64,000 nt of DNA from a gamma proteobacterium symbiont of Stewartia floridana (GCA_003676145.1 NAUB01000026.1:62001-126000); one strand, 5' to 3'; positions 34,838 to 44,796 are shown, counted from the first letter of the stretch. Numbers and translations: made by a program. Notes: generated by a model from the sequence alone, not told the origin.

Positions 34838-34847
34838 AATCTCAAAG

Positions 34848-35363
34848 TTAAGTCGCGTAACGATTTTGATTTACCACAAATAGAGTATGTTTGATAATTT
34901 CAGAAGCTAACTCTGCGCCCAATTTTCCCTTTGGTTTAGGTATACTATTACTGATCCAAGGTCGAACTCTCATACTACTGCTCGATATAATGACTGCGGA
35001 GCCTGCTGCTAATAAATTATCTTTGATATTGTCAATATTCAGTAGTTTGATCATCTTGTTATCTATTTTTGTTGTCTTAAGTATGAGCTCAAACAGTTCT
35101 ATACCGATTAACTCTCTTACTTCTTGTATTTTCTTACCATCTATCCAGATTCGAATGGATGGTAAAAGAAATATAGTTCCAGCCGTCATCACAAGTTGCT
35201 CAATCTCTTTATCATCCCAAAGCAACCAAGTAGGGATGTCTTCTAGATCTGACCATTTTAGTGACTTGCCGAATTCGCTTACAGCATGCTCATTTGTTAC
35301 CATAAAGTCTGCAATACTGTATATCGTATTTCTGTAATATCGTATAGTTTCAATATTTGACAT
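34848..35363 (-). CDS. sctK: SctK-like sorting platform accessory protein
   Basis: The 171-residue protein sits exactly between sctJ and sctL, where sctK lies in Ysc/Psc-type clusters. It is helical and soluble, with DIPTWLLWDDKEIEQLVMTAGTIFLLPSIRIWIDGKKIQEVRELIG in the middle. SctK sequences are diverged and I rely on order and size for the name. SctK connects the sorting platform to SctD. Confidence 0.6.
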   Translation of the reverse strand: MSNIETIRYYRNTIYSIADFMVTNEHAVSEFGKSLKWSDLEDIPTWLLWDDKEIEQLVMTAGTIFLLPSIRIWIDGKKIQEVRELIGIELFELILKTTKIDNKMIKLLNIDNIKDNLLAAGSAVIISSSSMRVRPWISNSIPKPKGKLGAELASEIIKHTLFVVNQNRYAT

Positions 35364-35374
35364 TGAATTGAGAC

Positions 35375-36133
35375 TCAGGTATTACCATTTGATATTTGAA
35401 GCTGGTTGTTCTGTTTTCTATTCCTGAATATCAAGAACACTGTGATTGTGCTCAAGAATAATATAAGAATAGTCATACCTAGAATCAGATAATCCTTCTT
35501 GACACCTGAAACTATAGTCAAATTACTCCCTTCAGTCTCATTCCTTTTTCGATTGATTGGAATCGGATTAGACGTGAACATAGCTACTGTAACATTCTCA
35601 TAGGGTAGACCAGAGATACTGTTTACAAGCAAAGCCTTGATTTGAGACTCTCTGTCACTTAGATCTATACCACGCCTATGTTTTATGAATACAGAGGCGG
35701 ACGACGGTTTAACCTCTGATTCCAGCTTATTATCTTTTGGGATTGCAAGATGGACTCTAGCGAGAATTACACCGTCTATGCTCTCTATTGTTCTGGATAG
35801 TTCCTGGGATTGCGCATAGTTCAACCTTGCTCGCTCTTCTAAAGGCGAAGACACAAATCCCTCTTTCTTAAAAACGTCGCCCAAACTTTCAAAACGATTT
35901 TTTGGGTACCCATTTGTTTTTAAAAGATCTATTGCGTCGGCAAAATTATTTCTATTAGTAGCAACTGTGTATTTTTCATCGCTATTCTGTGTCTTGTAAG
36001 AAATAATCCCTGCATTTGAGAGTAGTGCAATAATCTCATTCGCCTCTACCTCATCGAGACCTGAATAGAGAGACTCGTCATTACACCCTGATAATAGCAG
36101 GAAAGTGATAGCGAATAGGAGTAATCTTGTCAT
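35375..36133 (-). CDS. sctJ: Type III secretion inner-membrane ring lipoprotein SctJ
   Basis: The 252-residue protein has a lipobox (LLLSGC, Cys at residue 17), the two ring-building domains (LYSGLDEVEANEIIALLSNAGI and ERARLNYAQSQELSRTIESIDGVILARVHLAIP) and a C-terminal membrane segment (about 216-236). This is SctJ/YscJ/PrgK. It stops 11 bases above sctK. Confidence 0.96.
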   Translation of the reverse strand: MTRLLLFAITFLLLSGCNDESLYSGLDEVEANEIIALLSNAGIISYKTQNSDEKYTVATNRNNFADAIDLLKTNGYPKNRFESLGDVFKKEGFVSSPLEERARLNYAQSQELSRTIESIDGVILARVHLAIPKDNKLESEVKPSSASVFIKHRRGIDLSDRESQIKALLVNSISGLPYENVTVAMFTSNPIPINRKRNETEGSNLTIVSGVKKDYLILGMTILILFLSTITVFLIFRNRKQNNQLQISNGNT

Positions 36134-36135
36134 TT

Positions 36136-36540
36136 TTAGCTTTGTTGCCTGAAAAGTTGTTGCAATCCATCAGATGTCCTATTGGCAATATTGGAAGTCA
36201 ATTGGCAATGAAACATAAATTCGTGACTTCTTGCAGTCAGCATCACTATCTCACTTGGCGTCAGTTCATTCCCGCTCTCTACAGCGGACTTTGCGTAATT
36301 TACTATTTTTTCAGCTTCCTTATTGATGTAGTCCAACGGTTTAGATATGGCTTTTTCAGTATCTGATGGCCCTTCATTGCGAGTCGTATCAATCGAGTTT
36401 TTATGTACGTTATTTAAACTATTTTCAAAATTGGAAATATCAGTTAAGGACGCACCGTAACCGATCTCAAGATGATTACTCTCTCTGTTTATGGTTGCTG
36501 CATTAATTGCTTCAATAGCAGATATAACACTAGTATCCAT
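36136..36540 (-). CDS. sctI: Inner-rod protein SctI-like
   Basis: The 134-residue protein ends with VESGNELTPSEIVMLTARSHEFMFHCQLTSNIANRTSDGLQQLFRQQ, in line with the C-terminal helix of SctI/YscI rods. The N-terminal part is variable, as in the family. It lies 2 bases above sctJ, the canonical order. Confidence 0.8.
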   Translation of the reverse strand: MDTSVISAIEAINAATINRESNHLEIGYGASLTDISNFENSLNNVHKNSIDTTRNEGPSDTEKAISKPLDYINKEAEKIVNYAKSAVESGNELTPSEIVMLTARSHEFMFHCQLTSNIANRTSDGLQQLFRQQS

Positions 36541-36553
36541 GGTACACCTCTAT

Positions 36554-36844
36554 TTACTGTTTTCTTGCCATTGTCTCCAACGAGCTTCCTAAGCTGCTTA
36601 ATGCAGTGTGTGAGCTATTTGATAAAAATGTCATTTTTAGGGATTCTGCGGTTAATTGAGTTATTGCAGAGGGTGTTTCATTACCTTGATCGCCAATTTC
36701 AGTAGACATTGTCTCGATTCGCGAGGCTTGTCGATCTAATGCCTCACCCCAGGCCTCTGCCATCGCTTCAAACCAACTCCCATCAGAAGAATCGCTATTA
36801 GGTGTAGATGCCATAGCTGAATACAAGTTGTTATTTATCGTCAT
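36554..36844 (-). CDS. sctF: Needle protein candidate SctF
   Basis: The 96-residue protein is helical, with a SPS-like turn (NETPSAITQLTAESLKMTFLSNSSHTALSSLGSSLETMARKQ) that lines up end to end with the C-terminal helix of YscF-type needles. Size and position between sctD and sctI fit sctF. No signal peptide. Likeness is by pattern, so an alternative role as an early substrate cannot be excluded. Confidence 0.6.
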   Translation of the reverse strand: MTINNNLYSAMASTPNSDSSDGSWFEAMAEAWGEALDRQASRIETMSTEIGDQGNETPSAITQLTAESLKMTFLSNSSHTALSSLGSSLETMARKQ

Positions 36845-36896
36845 GTTATACTCCTTTTAACTGATCAAATAAGCAGATTTACTCAAATTTTGGATT

Positions 36897-37991
36897 TTAA
36901 AACTGTAGTGAGGTTTTCTTACCATCCTTTTCTAGAACTACCCTACTATCATATATGGATACGATTTTATGACCCGATGGAAGTAAAGCACCAATATAGT
37001 ATTTTGATTTATCATGGGTCATGATGTAAGGAGGTGAACCATTTACAACCATCACGATTCTTTTATCATTCTTGTTAAAACTTGTTTCACTACCTAATAT
37101 TTTTGATTTGTTGTCAGCGGTCAGAGACTCACTATCCAGCTCCTGCAAACTTGGTATTTCATTGATAGCAATGGCTTTAAGTCGTTCTAATTTTTTAATA
37201 TCACTATTCTTAGTTGTAACGATAACTTTCCCGTAGTTTAACACCCTGACTTCAGCTTCTACTCCATTCACACGATAAAGTTCTCTAACTTCAGCTGCCA
37301 AGTTATCACCGATAGACAAATCAAAAAGTACCGGAATGTCCTCTTGGTCTACAATCATTTCAACTTCAGATTTTTCTCGATTTGTCATCAAGAAACCGCT
37401 AATAGATAACTGGCCTGCTTCTGATTGATTGACAGACAGTGAAGAAAACCCGTGAGTGGTTAACAATTTAGTTAAGATGTTAAAATCACTTGTTTCTGCA
37501 ACTTCTACTTTATTCAACTGTGTATAAGTTATATATGTTACTGAAACTAAGGTAACAATTAATAAAATGGATAGAAAAAGGTAATAACGATTGGTTTTGA
37601 TCGTGCTCAGTAAACTATTTCTTGATTGTGAAGCCAACTCCAATGAGGCTACGCTATTTAAGATATCGCGCCATGATGCATCAATTTTTTTGCCGTAAGA
37701 AAAGATTGTAGAGCCAATCTTGATCTTTGTATATTCCGGCACTTTCAGAATATCGCCGCTTTTTAGAACGCTACCCTGTATTTGTATGTCTCCAGCCAAT
37801 ACTTGAATAAAAACATTGTTATCTTTAGTAATTAAGTTAAGTTTCTCTTGGTTAATTGTTGGATCCCTGAAAACAACATCGGTATCCATCTGACCAGATA
37901 TTGTAAACGTTGTATTATTATCAAGTATTCTTCTTGCACCGGCTTGTTCACCCGAAAGCACAAACATCTCGATTGGTGTAGTCGATTGCAT
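36897..37991 (-). CDS. sctD: Type III secretion inner-membrane ring protein SctD
   Basis: The 364-residue protein has a cytoplasmic FHA-like domain (about 1-110), one membrane segment (YYLFLSILLIVTLVSVTYITYTQ, about 133-155) and a periplasmic ring-building part. This is the SctD/YscD/PrgH layout. It is between sctC and sctF, 36 bases below sctC. Confidence 0.88.
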   Translation of the reverse strand: MQSTTPIEMFVLSGEQAGARRILDNNTTFTISGQMDTDVVFRDPTINQEKLNLITKDNNVFIQVLAGDIQIQGSVLKSGDILKVPEYTKIKIGSTIFSYGKKIDASWRDILNSVASLELASQSRNSLLSTIKTNRYYLFLSILLIVTLVSVTYITYTQLNKVEVAETSDFNILTKLLTTHGFSSLSVNQSEAGQLSISGFLMTNREKSEVEMIVDQEDIPVLFDLSIGDNLAAEVRELYRVNGVEAEVRVLNYGKVIVTTKNSDIKKLERLKAIAINEIPSLQELDSESLTADNKSKILGSETSFNKNDKRIVMVVNGSPPYIMTHDKSKYYIGALLPSGHKIVSIYDSRVVLEKDGKKTSLQF

Positions 37992-38027
37992 TCTCTCTAG
38001 CTACTTTTCTTGTTACAAATAATTGAT

Positions 38028-39848
38028 TTATATATCCAGAATCATTTGCCATGATTCTTTAACTTGTGAACTTTCCGGGGAACTAGTATTACTTTTATTT
38101 TGAGGCTGTGTCCTTTCTTCGGTATTAAAGTCTTCATTGATTAATCTGGATAACTTTTCGTTGGTCTGTAGTTTCTGTACGGCTAGTTTTGGTGATATCA
38201 AGAAAAGTCTTTCCACTCGCGTAGTCTGTTTGTTTGTCGTTTTGAACAGATTACCCATGATTGGGATATCACCAAGTAAGGGAATTTTATCCTCTGTATC
38301 TTTCTTGACTTCACGAACAAGTCCGCCGATTAAGACACTCTCGCCAGCGTTGATTAGTGCTTGGGTGTTGATTGCTGAGCGACTGACCACGGGTATATCA
38401 TCAACTTCCTGCTCAGTTTGTTGACCATCTTCTATGGTTACCAATAATTTAATTTTTGCTTCACCGTTATCTTTGAATACATGAGGGGTTACTCTTAGTG
38501 AAGTTCCTACCGATACATTATAGAGATCAACCTCTTCTCTTCCTGCGACTCTTACGTAAAAGGTTGAACTGGTATCAAAAATTGCCTCAACATTAGATAA
38601 GGTTATAACGTGAGGTCTTGAAACAATATGCGCCGCACCTTTTGACTCCAACGCATTGATTCGACCGATAAATTTAGCGTTATCACCCAAGACAAATGAT
38701 ATAAATCCACCTCTTCCAAAAGGAGTTATCGTTCCTCTGGTACTCAACTGTCGATCGGAGTTTTCTTCGCCACTGCCAAATAGAACCTCATCATCATTGT
38801 TTTGCCAACGCCAGTTAATACCGAGCTCCTTCAACTTTCCTGTATTGATATCGATAATTGTTGCTTCTATTTCAAGCATTTGCGGCTCGACATCAAGGGA
38901 ATCAATAAGGCTCTTGTATCGCGACATTCTGTCAGGAGAGTCTCTTATAATGATCGCATTAAGCCGTGGATCTGCCTGAATCCGAACCTTAGATGATTGT
39001 TCTATAATTTGAGAATTGGACGCTACATGATGTAAATATTGATCACTATGAGAGTTTGTCTGAACTATATCAGCCCGGTCTGGTAAGCCAACCCGGTCTG
39101 TATTACCAATACTATTCAAACCTTGACCTTTTAAGCCAGGAGTAGTTGGTCTTACCAGATTATCTTGCGACAGCGCGGAATATATAAAATGCGGGGACTC
39201 CTGTATCAGTTGGCGAAGAATCGTTGCAACACCTGGAATTACTACCTGTTTGCCTGCAAATGTCATGCTCACATCCTGTGCCCAGGCATATTTAAGATAG
39301 AATACCTTAAAGCCTACAGGTGCCTCATAATTCTTAAGGCCATTTTCTGCAGCAAACACCAACTCATCGACTTGTTCAATAAAGCGTTTCGTTCCAGTGA
39401 CTACGAGACCACCTTCAACAGCCTTTCTGATACTATTTCTTCTATCGGTTAAATTCAGATCTTTCGCAGCACGTACGATCCGTTTGGATATTGAGCTTGA
39501 AGCCGGAATGATTCTTCTGATTATATTGTTAGAGGTATAAATATAGAGTATTGCCCCATCATAATATTTAATTAAACCAAATGATTTCGATATGTCACTG
39601 AATATTTCATGGGCAGTAATATTTTCAAAACTACCATTTACAGTCCCTTTGACTGACTCATCGATAACGACAGGTATCGAGAGTTGGCCAAAGAGTTCCT
39701 TTAGAAAGGAATCTATAGGTTGTTCTCTCGCTATTATTGTAATGTTCTGACCTAAGTTGGGTGTTTCAGCAGCCTGACTATTTCCATATAGGATTATCAA
39801 ACAGATAATTGCTATGTATGATTTCCAATTTCTATTGAATAATTTCAC
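38028..39848 (-). CDS. sctC: Type III secretion secretin SctC
   Basis: The 606-residue protein has a signal peptide (MKLFNRNWKS...GNSQAAE), N0/N1 domains (about 35-180) and the secretin domain (about 310-560: IIDINTGKLKELGINWRW, VSRPHVITLSNVEAIFDTSSTFYVRVAG, INAGESVLIGGLVREVKKDTEDKIPLLGDIPIMGNLF, FLISPKLA). It forms the outer-membrane pore, which marks this cluster as an injectisome and not a flagellar system. The start is a GTG preceded by GGAAGTG. Confidence 0.97.
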   Translation of the reverse strand: MKLFNRNWKSYIAIICLIILYGNSQAAETPNLGQNITIIAREQPIDSFLKELFGQLSIPVVIDESVKGTVNGSFENITAHEIFSDISKSFGLIKYYDGAILYIYTSNNIIRRIIPASSSISKRIVRAAKDLNLTDRRNSIRKAVEGGLVVTGTKRFIEQVDELVFAAENGLKNYEAPVGFKVFYLKYAWAQDVSMTFAGKQVVIPGVATILRQLIQESPHFIYSALSQDNLVRPTTPGLKGQGLNSIGNTDRVGLPDRADIVQTNSHSDQYLHHVASNSQIIEQSSKVRIQADPRLNAIIIRDSPDRMSRYKSLIDSLDVEPQMLEIEATIIDINTGKLKELGINWRWQNNDDEVLFGSGEENSDRQLSTRGTITPFGRGGFISFVLGDNAKFIGRINALESKGAAHIVSRPHVITLSNVEAIFDTSSTFYVRVAGREEVDLYNVSVGTSLRVTPHVFKDNGEAKIKLLVTIEDGQQTEQEVDDIPVVSRSAINTQALINAGESVLIGGLVREVKKDTEDKIPLLGDIPIMGNLFKTTNKQTTRVERLFLISPKLAVQKLQTNEKLSRLINEDFNTEERTQPQNKSNTSSPESSQVKESWQMILDI

Positions 39849-39874
39849 GTAAACACTTCCATTATTACTAATAT

Positions 39875-41845
39875 TTAAACTGCTTCCAGCAGTAAGTCAG
39901 GCACATTCACACTCTCAAGAATATCAATGTTGATTGTAGGCAATAGTTCATTGTGCGATAAAACCGGAATATCAAATGCCTCATTTTCAATCATTTTTCT
40001 TATATGACGTCTTATCTGTACCGAAGTCACGACCGCAGTAGGATTATGCTTATGTAAGGAGGCAAGTATGTTAGCAATTATTTTCTCTGCTTCCTGTGGC
40101 TGCAATGACATTTGAACAACACCCGATGTAACTCGAACCGACTGTAATAGTTTCTCTTCCAGTTCTGGACTCAAAATTACCGCCTGTAGTACTCCTCCTG
40201 GAGCATACCGATGAGTTATTTGTCTACGTAGTGCAATTCTGGAGTACTCAGTCAGATTGTTGATATCCTTTTCATGTTGTCCAGTCTCGATCAACGCTTC
40301 CAATATTCCCCGCAAATTCCGAATTGGAATCTCTTCCTCAATAAGATTTCTGAGAATTGTCGATAGTGATTGCATAGGAACAATTCGTAGAACTTCCTTG
40401 ATAATATCCGGTATCTCGGAGGTCAACTGGGTTAACATTGTACTGGTTTCCTGTAACCCGAGAAAAAGCGTAATATTTCTCCTTAGTGCTTCCCGAATCT
40501 TATATGGCATTTCAAGAAGTGACTCTTGACCATCAAGGCTTTCGCTGATTATTGGTACCTCATATGCAAGTAGCTGCCATCCTGTTTTTTTGTCTCCATA
40601 CCAATGGAGGTTGATTTTTGGCAACAGTATGCCTATATCAACCTGATACTCATTAATTTTTTTCTCAATTTCAGCCATCAAATTTTTCGACTTTTCCGTA
40701 TCAGATAACTCAACAGGTAACTGTAAAAGTAAAGGGACGGCTGGTTTAACTTCACTAATAGGATTAACAACTTTCTCTAACTTATTCGTGGACTCCTTAG
40801 AGCTTAAAATAACCTCGAATGTAGGTTTAGTTACTTTTTCTATTTTCGACTTCCAAAATGGTACCAGTAGAGCGCCAGAGAGCAGCAACAGAACACCTAT
40901 TCCAACAAAGATACCACTGGGAAATCCAGGCACCAGTGCAAGCAACAGACACAATCCGCCAGCTACCAGGGTTACACGAGGAATTGCTGTTAACTGTTTT
41001 TGAATGGAATCACCCAGATGGCGATCAGATTTTTCATCAGTTGCACGTGTTACGATCAATCCGGCAGACATAGCGCCAAGCAGTGCTGGAATTTGCGCAA
41101 CCATCCCGTCACCAACCGTCAATATGGAGTACTTTGCCATTGCGGCACCCATATCCATATCGAGTTGCAGCACCCCGATAGCCAGTCCACCTATTAAATT
41201 TATTATAATGATCACTATTCCAGCAATCGCATCGCCTTTTACAAATTTCATGGCACCATCCATGCTGCCATGTAGCTTGCTCTCCAACTCAATCTCTCGC
41301 CTTTTACGCTTGGCTTCATCCTTGTCAATCAGTCCAGACCTGAGATCGGAATCTATCGATAACTGTTTACCTGGCATGGCATCAAGGGTAAACCTGGCAG
41401 CAACTTCAGCTACTCTCTCTGCCCCTTTGGCTATTACAATGAACTGTACCAATGTAATGATTAGAAATACGACAAGACCTACTACAATATTTCCGCCAGC
41501 AACCATATTTCCAAACGTGTCAATAATGTGTCCCGCATCTCCATGTAAAAGTATCATGCGGGTTGTTGCGACGGATAATGCGAGTCTATATAAAGTACTG
41601 ATTAACAAAACTGAAGGAAATACGGAAAATTGGAGTGGCGAGGTGATGTAGACACCCATTAACACCAAGATCAGACCAATCACTATATTAAGCGCGACCA
41701 ATGCATCCAGAACCAGCAGAGGCAACGGCAATACCATCAAGGCGATAATTGCGACGATTCCTACCGCCAAAAAGAGATCACTGACATTCGACAGAATACC
41801 ATGATCACTATTTTTCTCGGTATGTAAGAAAGCTTGGATACTCAC
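39875..41845 (-). CDS. sctV: Type III secretion export gate protein SctV
   Basis: The 656-residue protein has seven or eight N-terminal membrane segments and the FHIPEP/LcrD core: RMILLHGDAGHIIDTFGNMV, AERVAEVAARFTLDAMPGKQLSIDSDLRSG, and ALLGAMSAGLIVTRATDEKSD. The C-terminal cytoplasmic domain (about 350-656) contains the nonameric-ring region. It starts with GTG. It is separated by 26 bases from sctC and belongs to the same operon. Confidence 0.98.
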   Translation of the reverse strand: MSIQAFLHTEKNSDHGILSNVSDLFLAVGIVAIIALMVLPLPLLVLDALVALNIVIGLILVLMGVYITSPLQFSVFPSVLLISTLYRLALSVATTRMILLHGDAGHIIDTFGNMVAGGNIVVGLVVFLIITLVQFIVIAKGAERVAEVAARFTLDAMPGKQLSIDSDLRSGLIDKDEAKRKRREIELESKLHGSMDGAMKFVKGDAIAGIVIIIINLIGGLAIGVLQLDMDMGAAMAKYSILTVGDGMVAQIPALLGAMSAGLIVTRATDEKSDRHLGDSIQKQLTAIPRVTLVAGGLCLLLALVPGFPSGIFVGIGVLLLLSGALLVPFWKSKIEKVTKPTFEVILSSKESTNKLEKVVNPISEVKPAVPLLLQLPVELSDTEKSKNLMAEIEKKINEYQVDIGILLPKINLHWYGDKKTGWQLLAYEVPIISESLDGQESLLEMPYKIREALRRNITLFLGLQETSTMLTQLTSEIPDIIKEVLRIVPMQSLSTILRNLIEEEIPIRNLRGILEALIETGQHEKDINNLTEYSRIALRRQITHRYAPGGVLQAVILSPELEEKLLQSVRVTSGVVQMSLQPQEAEKIIANILASLHKHNPTAVVTSVQIRRHIRKMIENEAFDIPVLSHNELLPTINIDILESVNVPDLLLEAV

Positions 41846-41936
41846 TTTACTACGCTCACAATTCCTCTAGCTTATTGTCCTAGATTCTAAATAAACTACT
41901 CTTTGACAATGTTCCTTTAAATTCGCTATCTAAAAT

Positions 41937-42674
41937 CTACAAGCGATATGATTTGTCTTTTAACTGAAGATATCTTTCCATAACCTTTTTAACGTAGTTT
42001 TCTGTCTCTTTGTATGGCGGGATTCTGTAACCATATTTAATGACGGCATTTTCACCTGCATTATAGGCGGCAAGTATCAATGGTATATTGTTACCGAATA
42101 AGCTATGGAGTGATCTTATGTAATTGGAACTTATTCTAAGATTGCTTATTGGATTAAACAGTTCTTCGTGGGGGTTCCTCATACCAAAACGACGTGCAGT
42201 ATCCGGCATTACCTGCATCAATCCTTTTGCACCGGCCTTAGATACCGCATCAGCATTGAACGCTGACTCGATTTCGGCAATTGCGTGTAGCAGTAAAGGA
42301 TCGATATTGTATTCTTTCGATACAATGAATATATCTTCCACAAACTGATGATTTGGTACTGCCTTATCTATTCGGTACCGAAATTTGTCTTCATAGCCAA
42401 CCAGGTCTTGCAGGTTGGCATAACCTCGGTCTCTATCGATATGATTCAGATCAGAGGAGTTCGTCAGATCATGGTCTGCATACAAATCGAGTAACTGCGA
42501 CTCGATTGGAGAGGATTCCAACAGTTTGGGTCTTAGATAACCGGCAGGGAGTGGAAATAATCTACCGTTGTTGCCTACGATGTCATAGTTAAATTGATAT
42601 GGTGAGCCGTACGCGAGATGAATTGTAAATATCACTGATATTTTGGCAAAAAGCTTTAAGACTTCATGTCTCAT
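41937..42674 (-). CDS. Lytic transglycosylase of the type III cluster
   Basis: I choose the ATG at 42672-42674, since AAGGA lies 7 bases above it; a second ATG is two codons earlier. The 245-residue protein has a signal peptide and an SLT domain: HAIAEIESAFNADAVSKAGAKGLMQVMPDTARRFGMRNPHEELFNPISNLRI and ILAAYNAGENAV, with catalytic Glu in EIES. Such enzymes open peptidoglycan for injectisome assembly (IpgF/EtgA type). It is the first gene of the minus-strand sct operon. Confidence 0.9.
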   Translation of the reverse strand: MRHEVLKLFAKISVIFTIHLAYGSPYQFNYDIVGNNGRLFPLPAGYLRPKLLESSPIESQLLDLYADHDLTNSSDLNHIDRDRGYANLQDLVGYEDKFRYRIDKAVPNHQFVEDIFIVSKEYNIDPLLLHAIAEIESAFNADAVSKAGAKGLMQVMPDTARRFGMRNPHEELFNPISNLRISSNYIRSLHSLFGNNIPLILAAYNAGENAVIKYGYRIPPYKETENYVKKVMERYLQLKDKSYRL

Positions 42675-43241
42675 CGTCATTCCTTTGTTCCTTTTCACCC
42701 TATCCACCAGTGTCAATAATTCAGATCTGGGGATCTTAAGTAGTAAACATTACTACAACGTGACAGATATCGTACCTGTTTTTTTTATAGTGAGAATCGT
42801 GTCACACAGTATGGCCAATCCTTGGCGAATATACATTGACTATCAACCTCGTTTCCCACAACGAATCAAGCGCTAACCACTAGCCTGATGCGACGGCTAT
42901 GATTACCAAATTCATACGCGATTGCAATCACTTTCTATCAAAAATAATTAAGCACAAGTTTACTACTCTTTAACTGGAGTGAGTTCATTAACCAAACATA
43001 CATGAGAGTATGCAAGCAATGTCTACAACTGAGTCATTAATGAATAATGTAATATTACACTTCAATATTTCAACACGGTCATTTTCTATACATTGTTCAT
43101 GATATATCAGTATGTAACATAACGTTGTTTAGATCCTTTCAGTTAACCAGTCCAATACCACGCCTTTGAGTCATCATTCACAAATTTCTCTTAACAGGGT
43201 ATGCTTCAATCCAACAAACACACTATGCAACGGACGCATTG
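42675..43241. other. Divergent promoter region of the type III cluster
   Basis: The 560 AT-rich bases lie between the sct operon and sctU and carry no gene. Promoters for both should be here. No hrp box or other known operator is clear to me. Confidence 0.5.
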
Positions 43242-44399
43242 ATGGCTGATAAAAATGATAGTGGTGACAAGACAGAAAAGCCCACACCCAAAAAACTGAA
43301 AGATGCCAGAAAGAAAGGTGATGTAGCAAAAAGCAAGGATGTCTCGAGTACCGGTGTCATGATCCTTTGGATCGTCTTACTGGGCGTATCCCTCTACTAT
43401 ATTATCGATCGTTTTTCAGCACTTCTCAGTATTACATTGAGTGAGGCCGGAAGGAATGTGGACTTTAACCATTTACTGTCTGCTATTGGCAGAGAGTCAT
43501 ACGAAACACTCGTTGAGATTACAGCACTGTTGATCATTCCGGCAGCTATTCTTGGAACACTCGTTGAGTTCTTACAGGCGGGCCCGGTAATGACCCTCGA
43601 GAAGGTCAAACCCAAGATGGAGCACCTTAATCCAGCATCGGGTGTCAAAAGGATGTTCAGCATGGATAACCTGGTTGAGGTCATCAAATCCATTGCCAAA
43701 ACTGCTCTTTTATTTATCATTGGCTGGTTAATCCTCAAAACCTGGATACCTGACCTGGTCATATTGCCACAAACCATGACAGAGCTTATTGGCACCACTT
43801 TCTGGGGTATGCTGCTAAGTCTGTTGATCTGGTCAATCGGTATATTTCTGTTCATTGCAATACTGGATGCGGGTTACCAACGATTTTCCTACATAAAAAA
43901 ACTCCGTATGAGCATGCGCGATATCAAGCAGGAACATAAGGAAAACGAAGGTGACCCGATGATCAAGCAACAGAGGCGACAAGCACACCAGGAGTGGTCA
44001 CAGCAGAGTGCGGCAGAAGCAGCCGGATCCGCGAACGTGATTGTGGTAAATCCCACTCACCTTGCGGTTGCACTGGACTATGATCGGGAAAAAACACCTG
44101 TTCCGACCGTCTCTGCCAAGGGGGAGGATCTTGTAGCCAGGGCAATGCGTGAATCAGCACGGGATGCCCATGTTCCAATTCTACGTAATGTTGATCTTGC
44201 TCGAACTCTCTATGCCGATACCAAGGAAGGCGATGTCATTCCAAGTGAGTTGTTCGATGTTATGGCCGAAGTGATCTTATGGGCAACCCAGGTGAAAAAA
44301 AAGATCGATAATGACCTGGAAGATGGTGATAAGAGATCAAAACAGATCACAGCACCGGGGGAGGATTTAACCCACTATCCCGAAGAGGTGGTCAGTTAA
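43242..44399 (+). CDS. sctU: Type III secretion switch protein SctU
   Basis: The start is the ATG at 43242 (MADKNDSGDKTEKPTPKKL). The 385-residue protein has the SctU/FlhB opening (KTEKPTPKKLKDARKKGDVAKSKDV), four membrane segments and the self-cleavage site NPTH in IVVNPTHLAVALDYD. The phrase KTEKPTPKKLRDARKKGQ-type is of injectisome form rather than flagellar FlhB. It is on the plus strand, apart from the other sct genes, and its composition is visibly less AT-rich (27 G+C in 43321-43380). Confidence 0.95.
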   Translation: MADKNDSGDKTEKPTPKKLKDARKKGDVAKSKDVSSTGVMILWIVLLGVSLYYIIDRFSALLSITLSEAGRNVDFNHLLSAIGRESYETLVEITALLIIPAAILGTLVEFLQAGPVMTLEKVKPKMEHLNPASGVKRMFSMDNLVEVIKSIAKTALLFIIGWLILKTWIPDLVILPQTMTELIGTTFWGMLLSLLIWSIGIFLFIAILDAGYQRFSYIKKLRMSMRDIKQEHKENEGDPMIKQQRRQAHQEWSQQSAAEAAGSANVIVVNPTHLAVALDYDREKTPVPTVSAKGEDLVARAMRESARDAHVPILRNVDLARTLYADTKEGDVIPSELFDVMAEVILWATQVKKKIDNDLEDGDKRSKQITAPGEDLTHYPEEVVS

Positions 44400-44402
44400 A
44401 CG

Positions 44403-44696
44403 ATGGAAAATTACGCGCAAGAACTCCTGTATACTCTGATGGCGCTGATATTGGTGATCGCCCTTGCCTGGCTTTTTCTTAAAGCTCTAAAAGGACTTCA
44501 TACAAAACAAGGTGGTGCAGATCGCATAAATCTATTGTTAAACCTGCCGGTTGGATCCCGTGAACGGGTTGTGGTCGTCACTTATCGGCAGCATGAATAC
44601 CTGGTGGGAATTACAACGGGTGGTATGTCTTTGCTGGATAAACTGCCCATCGTCGAGCCGCTCGCTTCTGGCAACCAGGATGTTCCTGAAGGGTAA
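44403..44696 (+). CDS. FliO-like protein behind sctU
   Basis: The 97-residue protein has one N-terminal membrane helix (LLYTLMALILVIALAWLFLKALKGL) and a cytoplasmic domain LPVGSRERVVVVTYRQHEYLVGITTGGMSLLDKLP, the FliO/MopB signature. It is 3 bases below sctU and translationally linked. FliO is a gate-assembly factor of flagellar systems and is not a usual injectisome gene. Here it may help SctR/S/T assemble. The call on family is firm, the role is inferred. Confidence 0.85.
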   Translation: MENYAQELLYTLMALILVIALAWLFLKALKGLHTKQGGADRINLLLNLPVGSRERVVVVTYRQHEYLVGITTGGMSLLDKLPIVEPLASGNQDVPEG

Positions 44697-44796
44697 GAGA
44701 TCTAATTGCGTTTTCTGTAGGGAAAACAGGACTTTTTAAACCGATGGCCTGCCTGCAACTGTATGATTATCGCTATAAAGTTGTAAATACATATTA

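Noticed and set aside
41004-41651. Plus-strand 215-codon frame opposite sctV
   Set aside because: The minus strand encodes the FHIPEP core of SctV.
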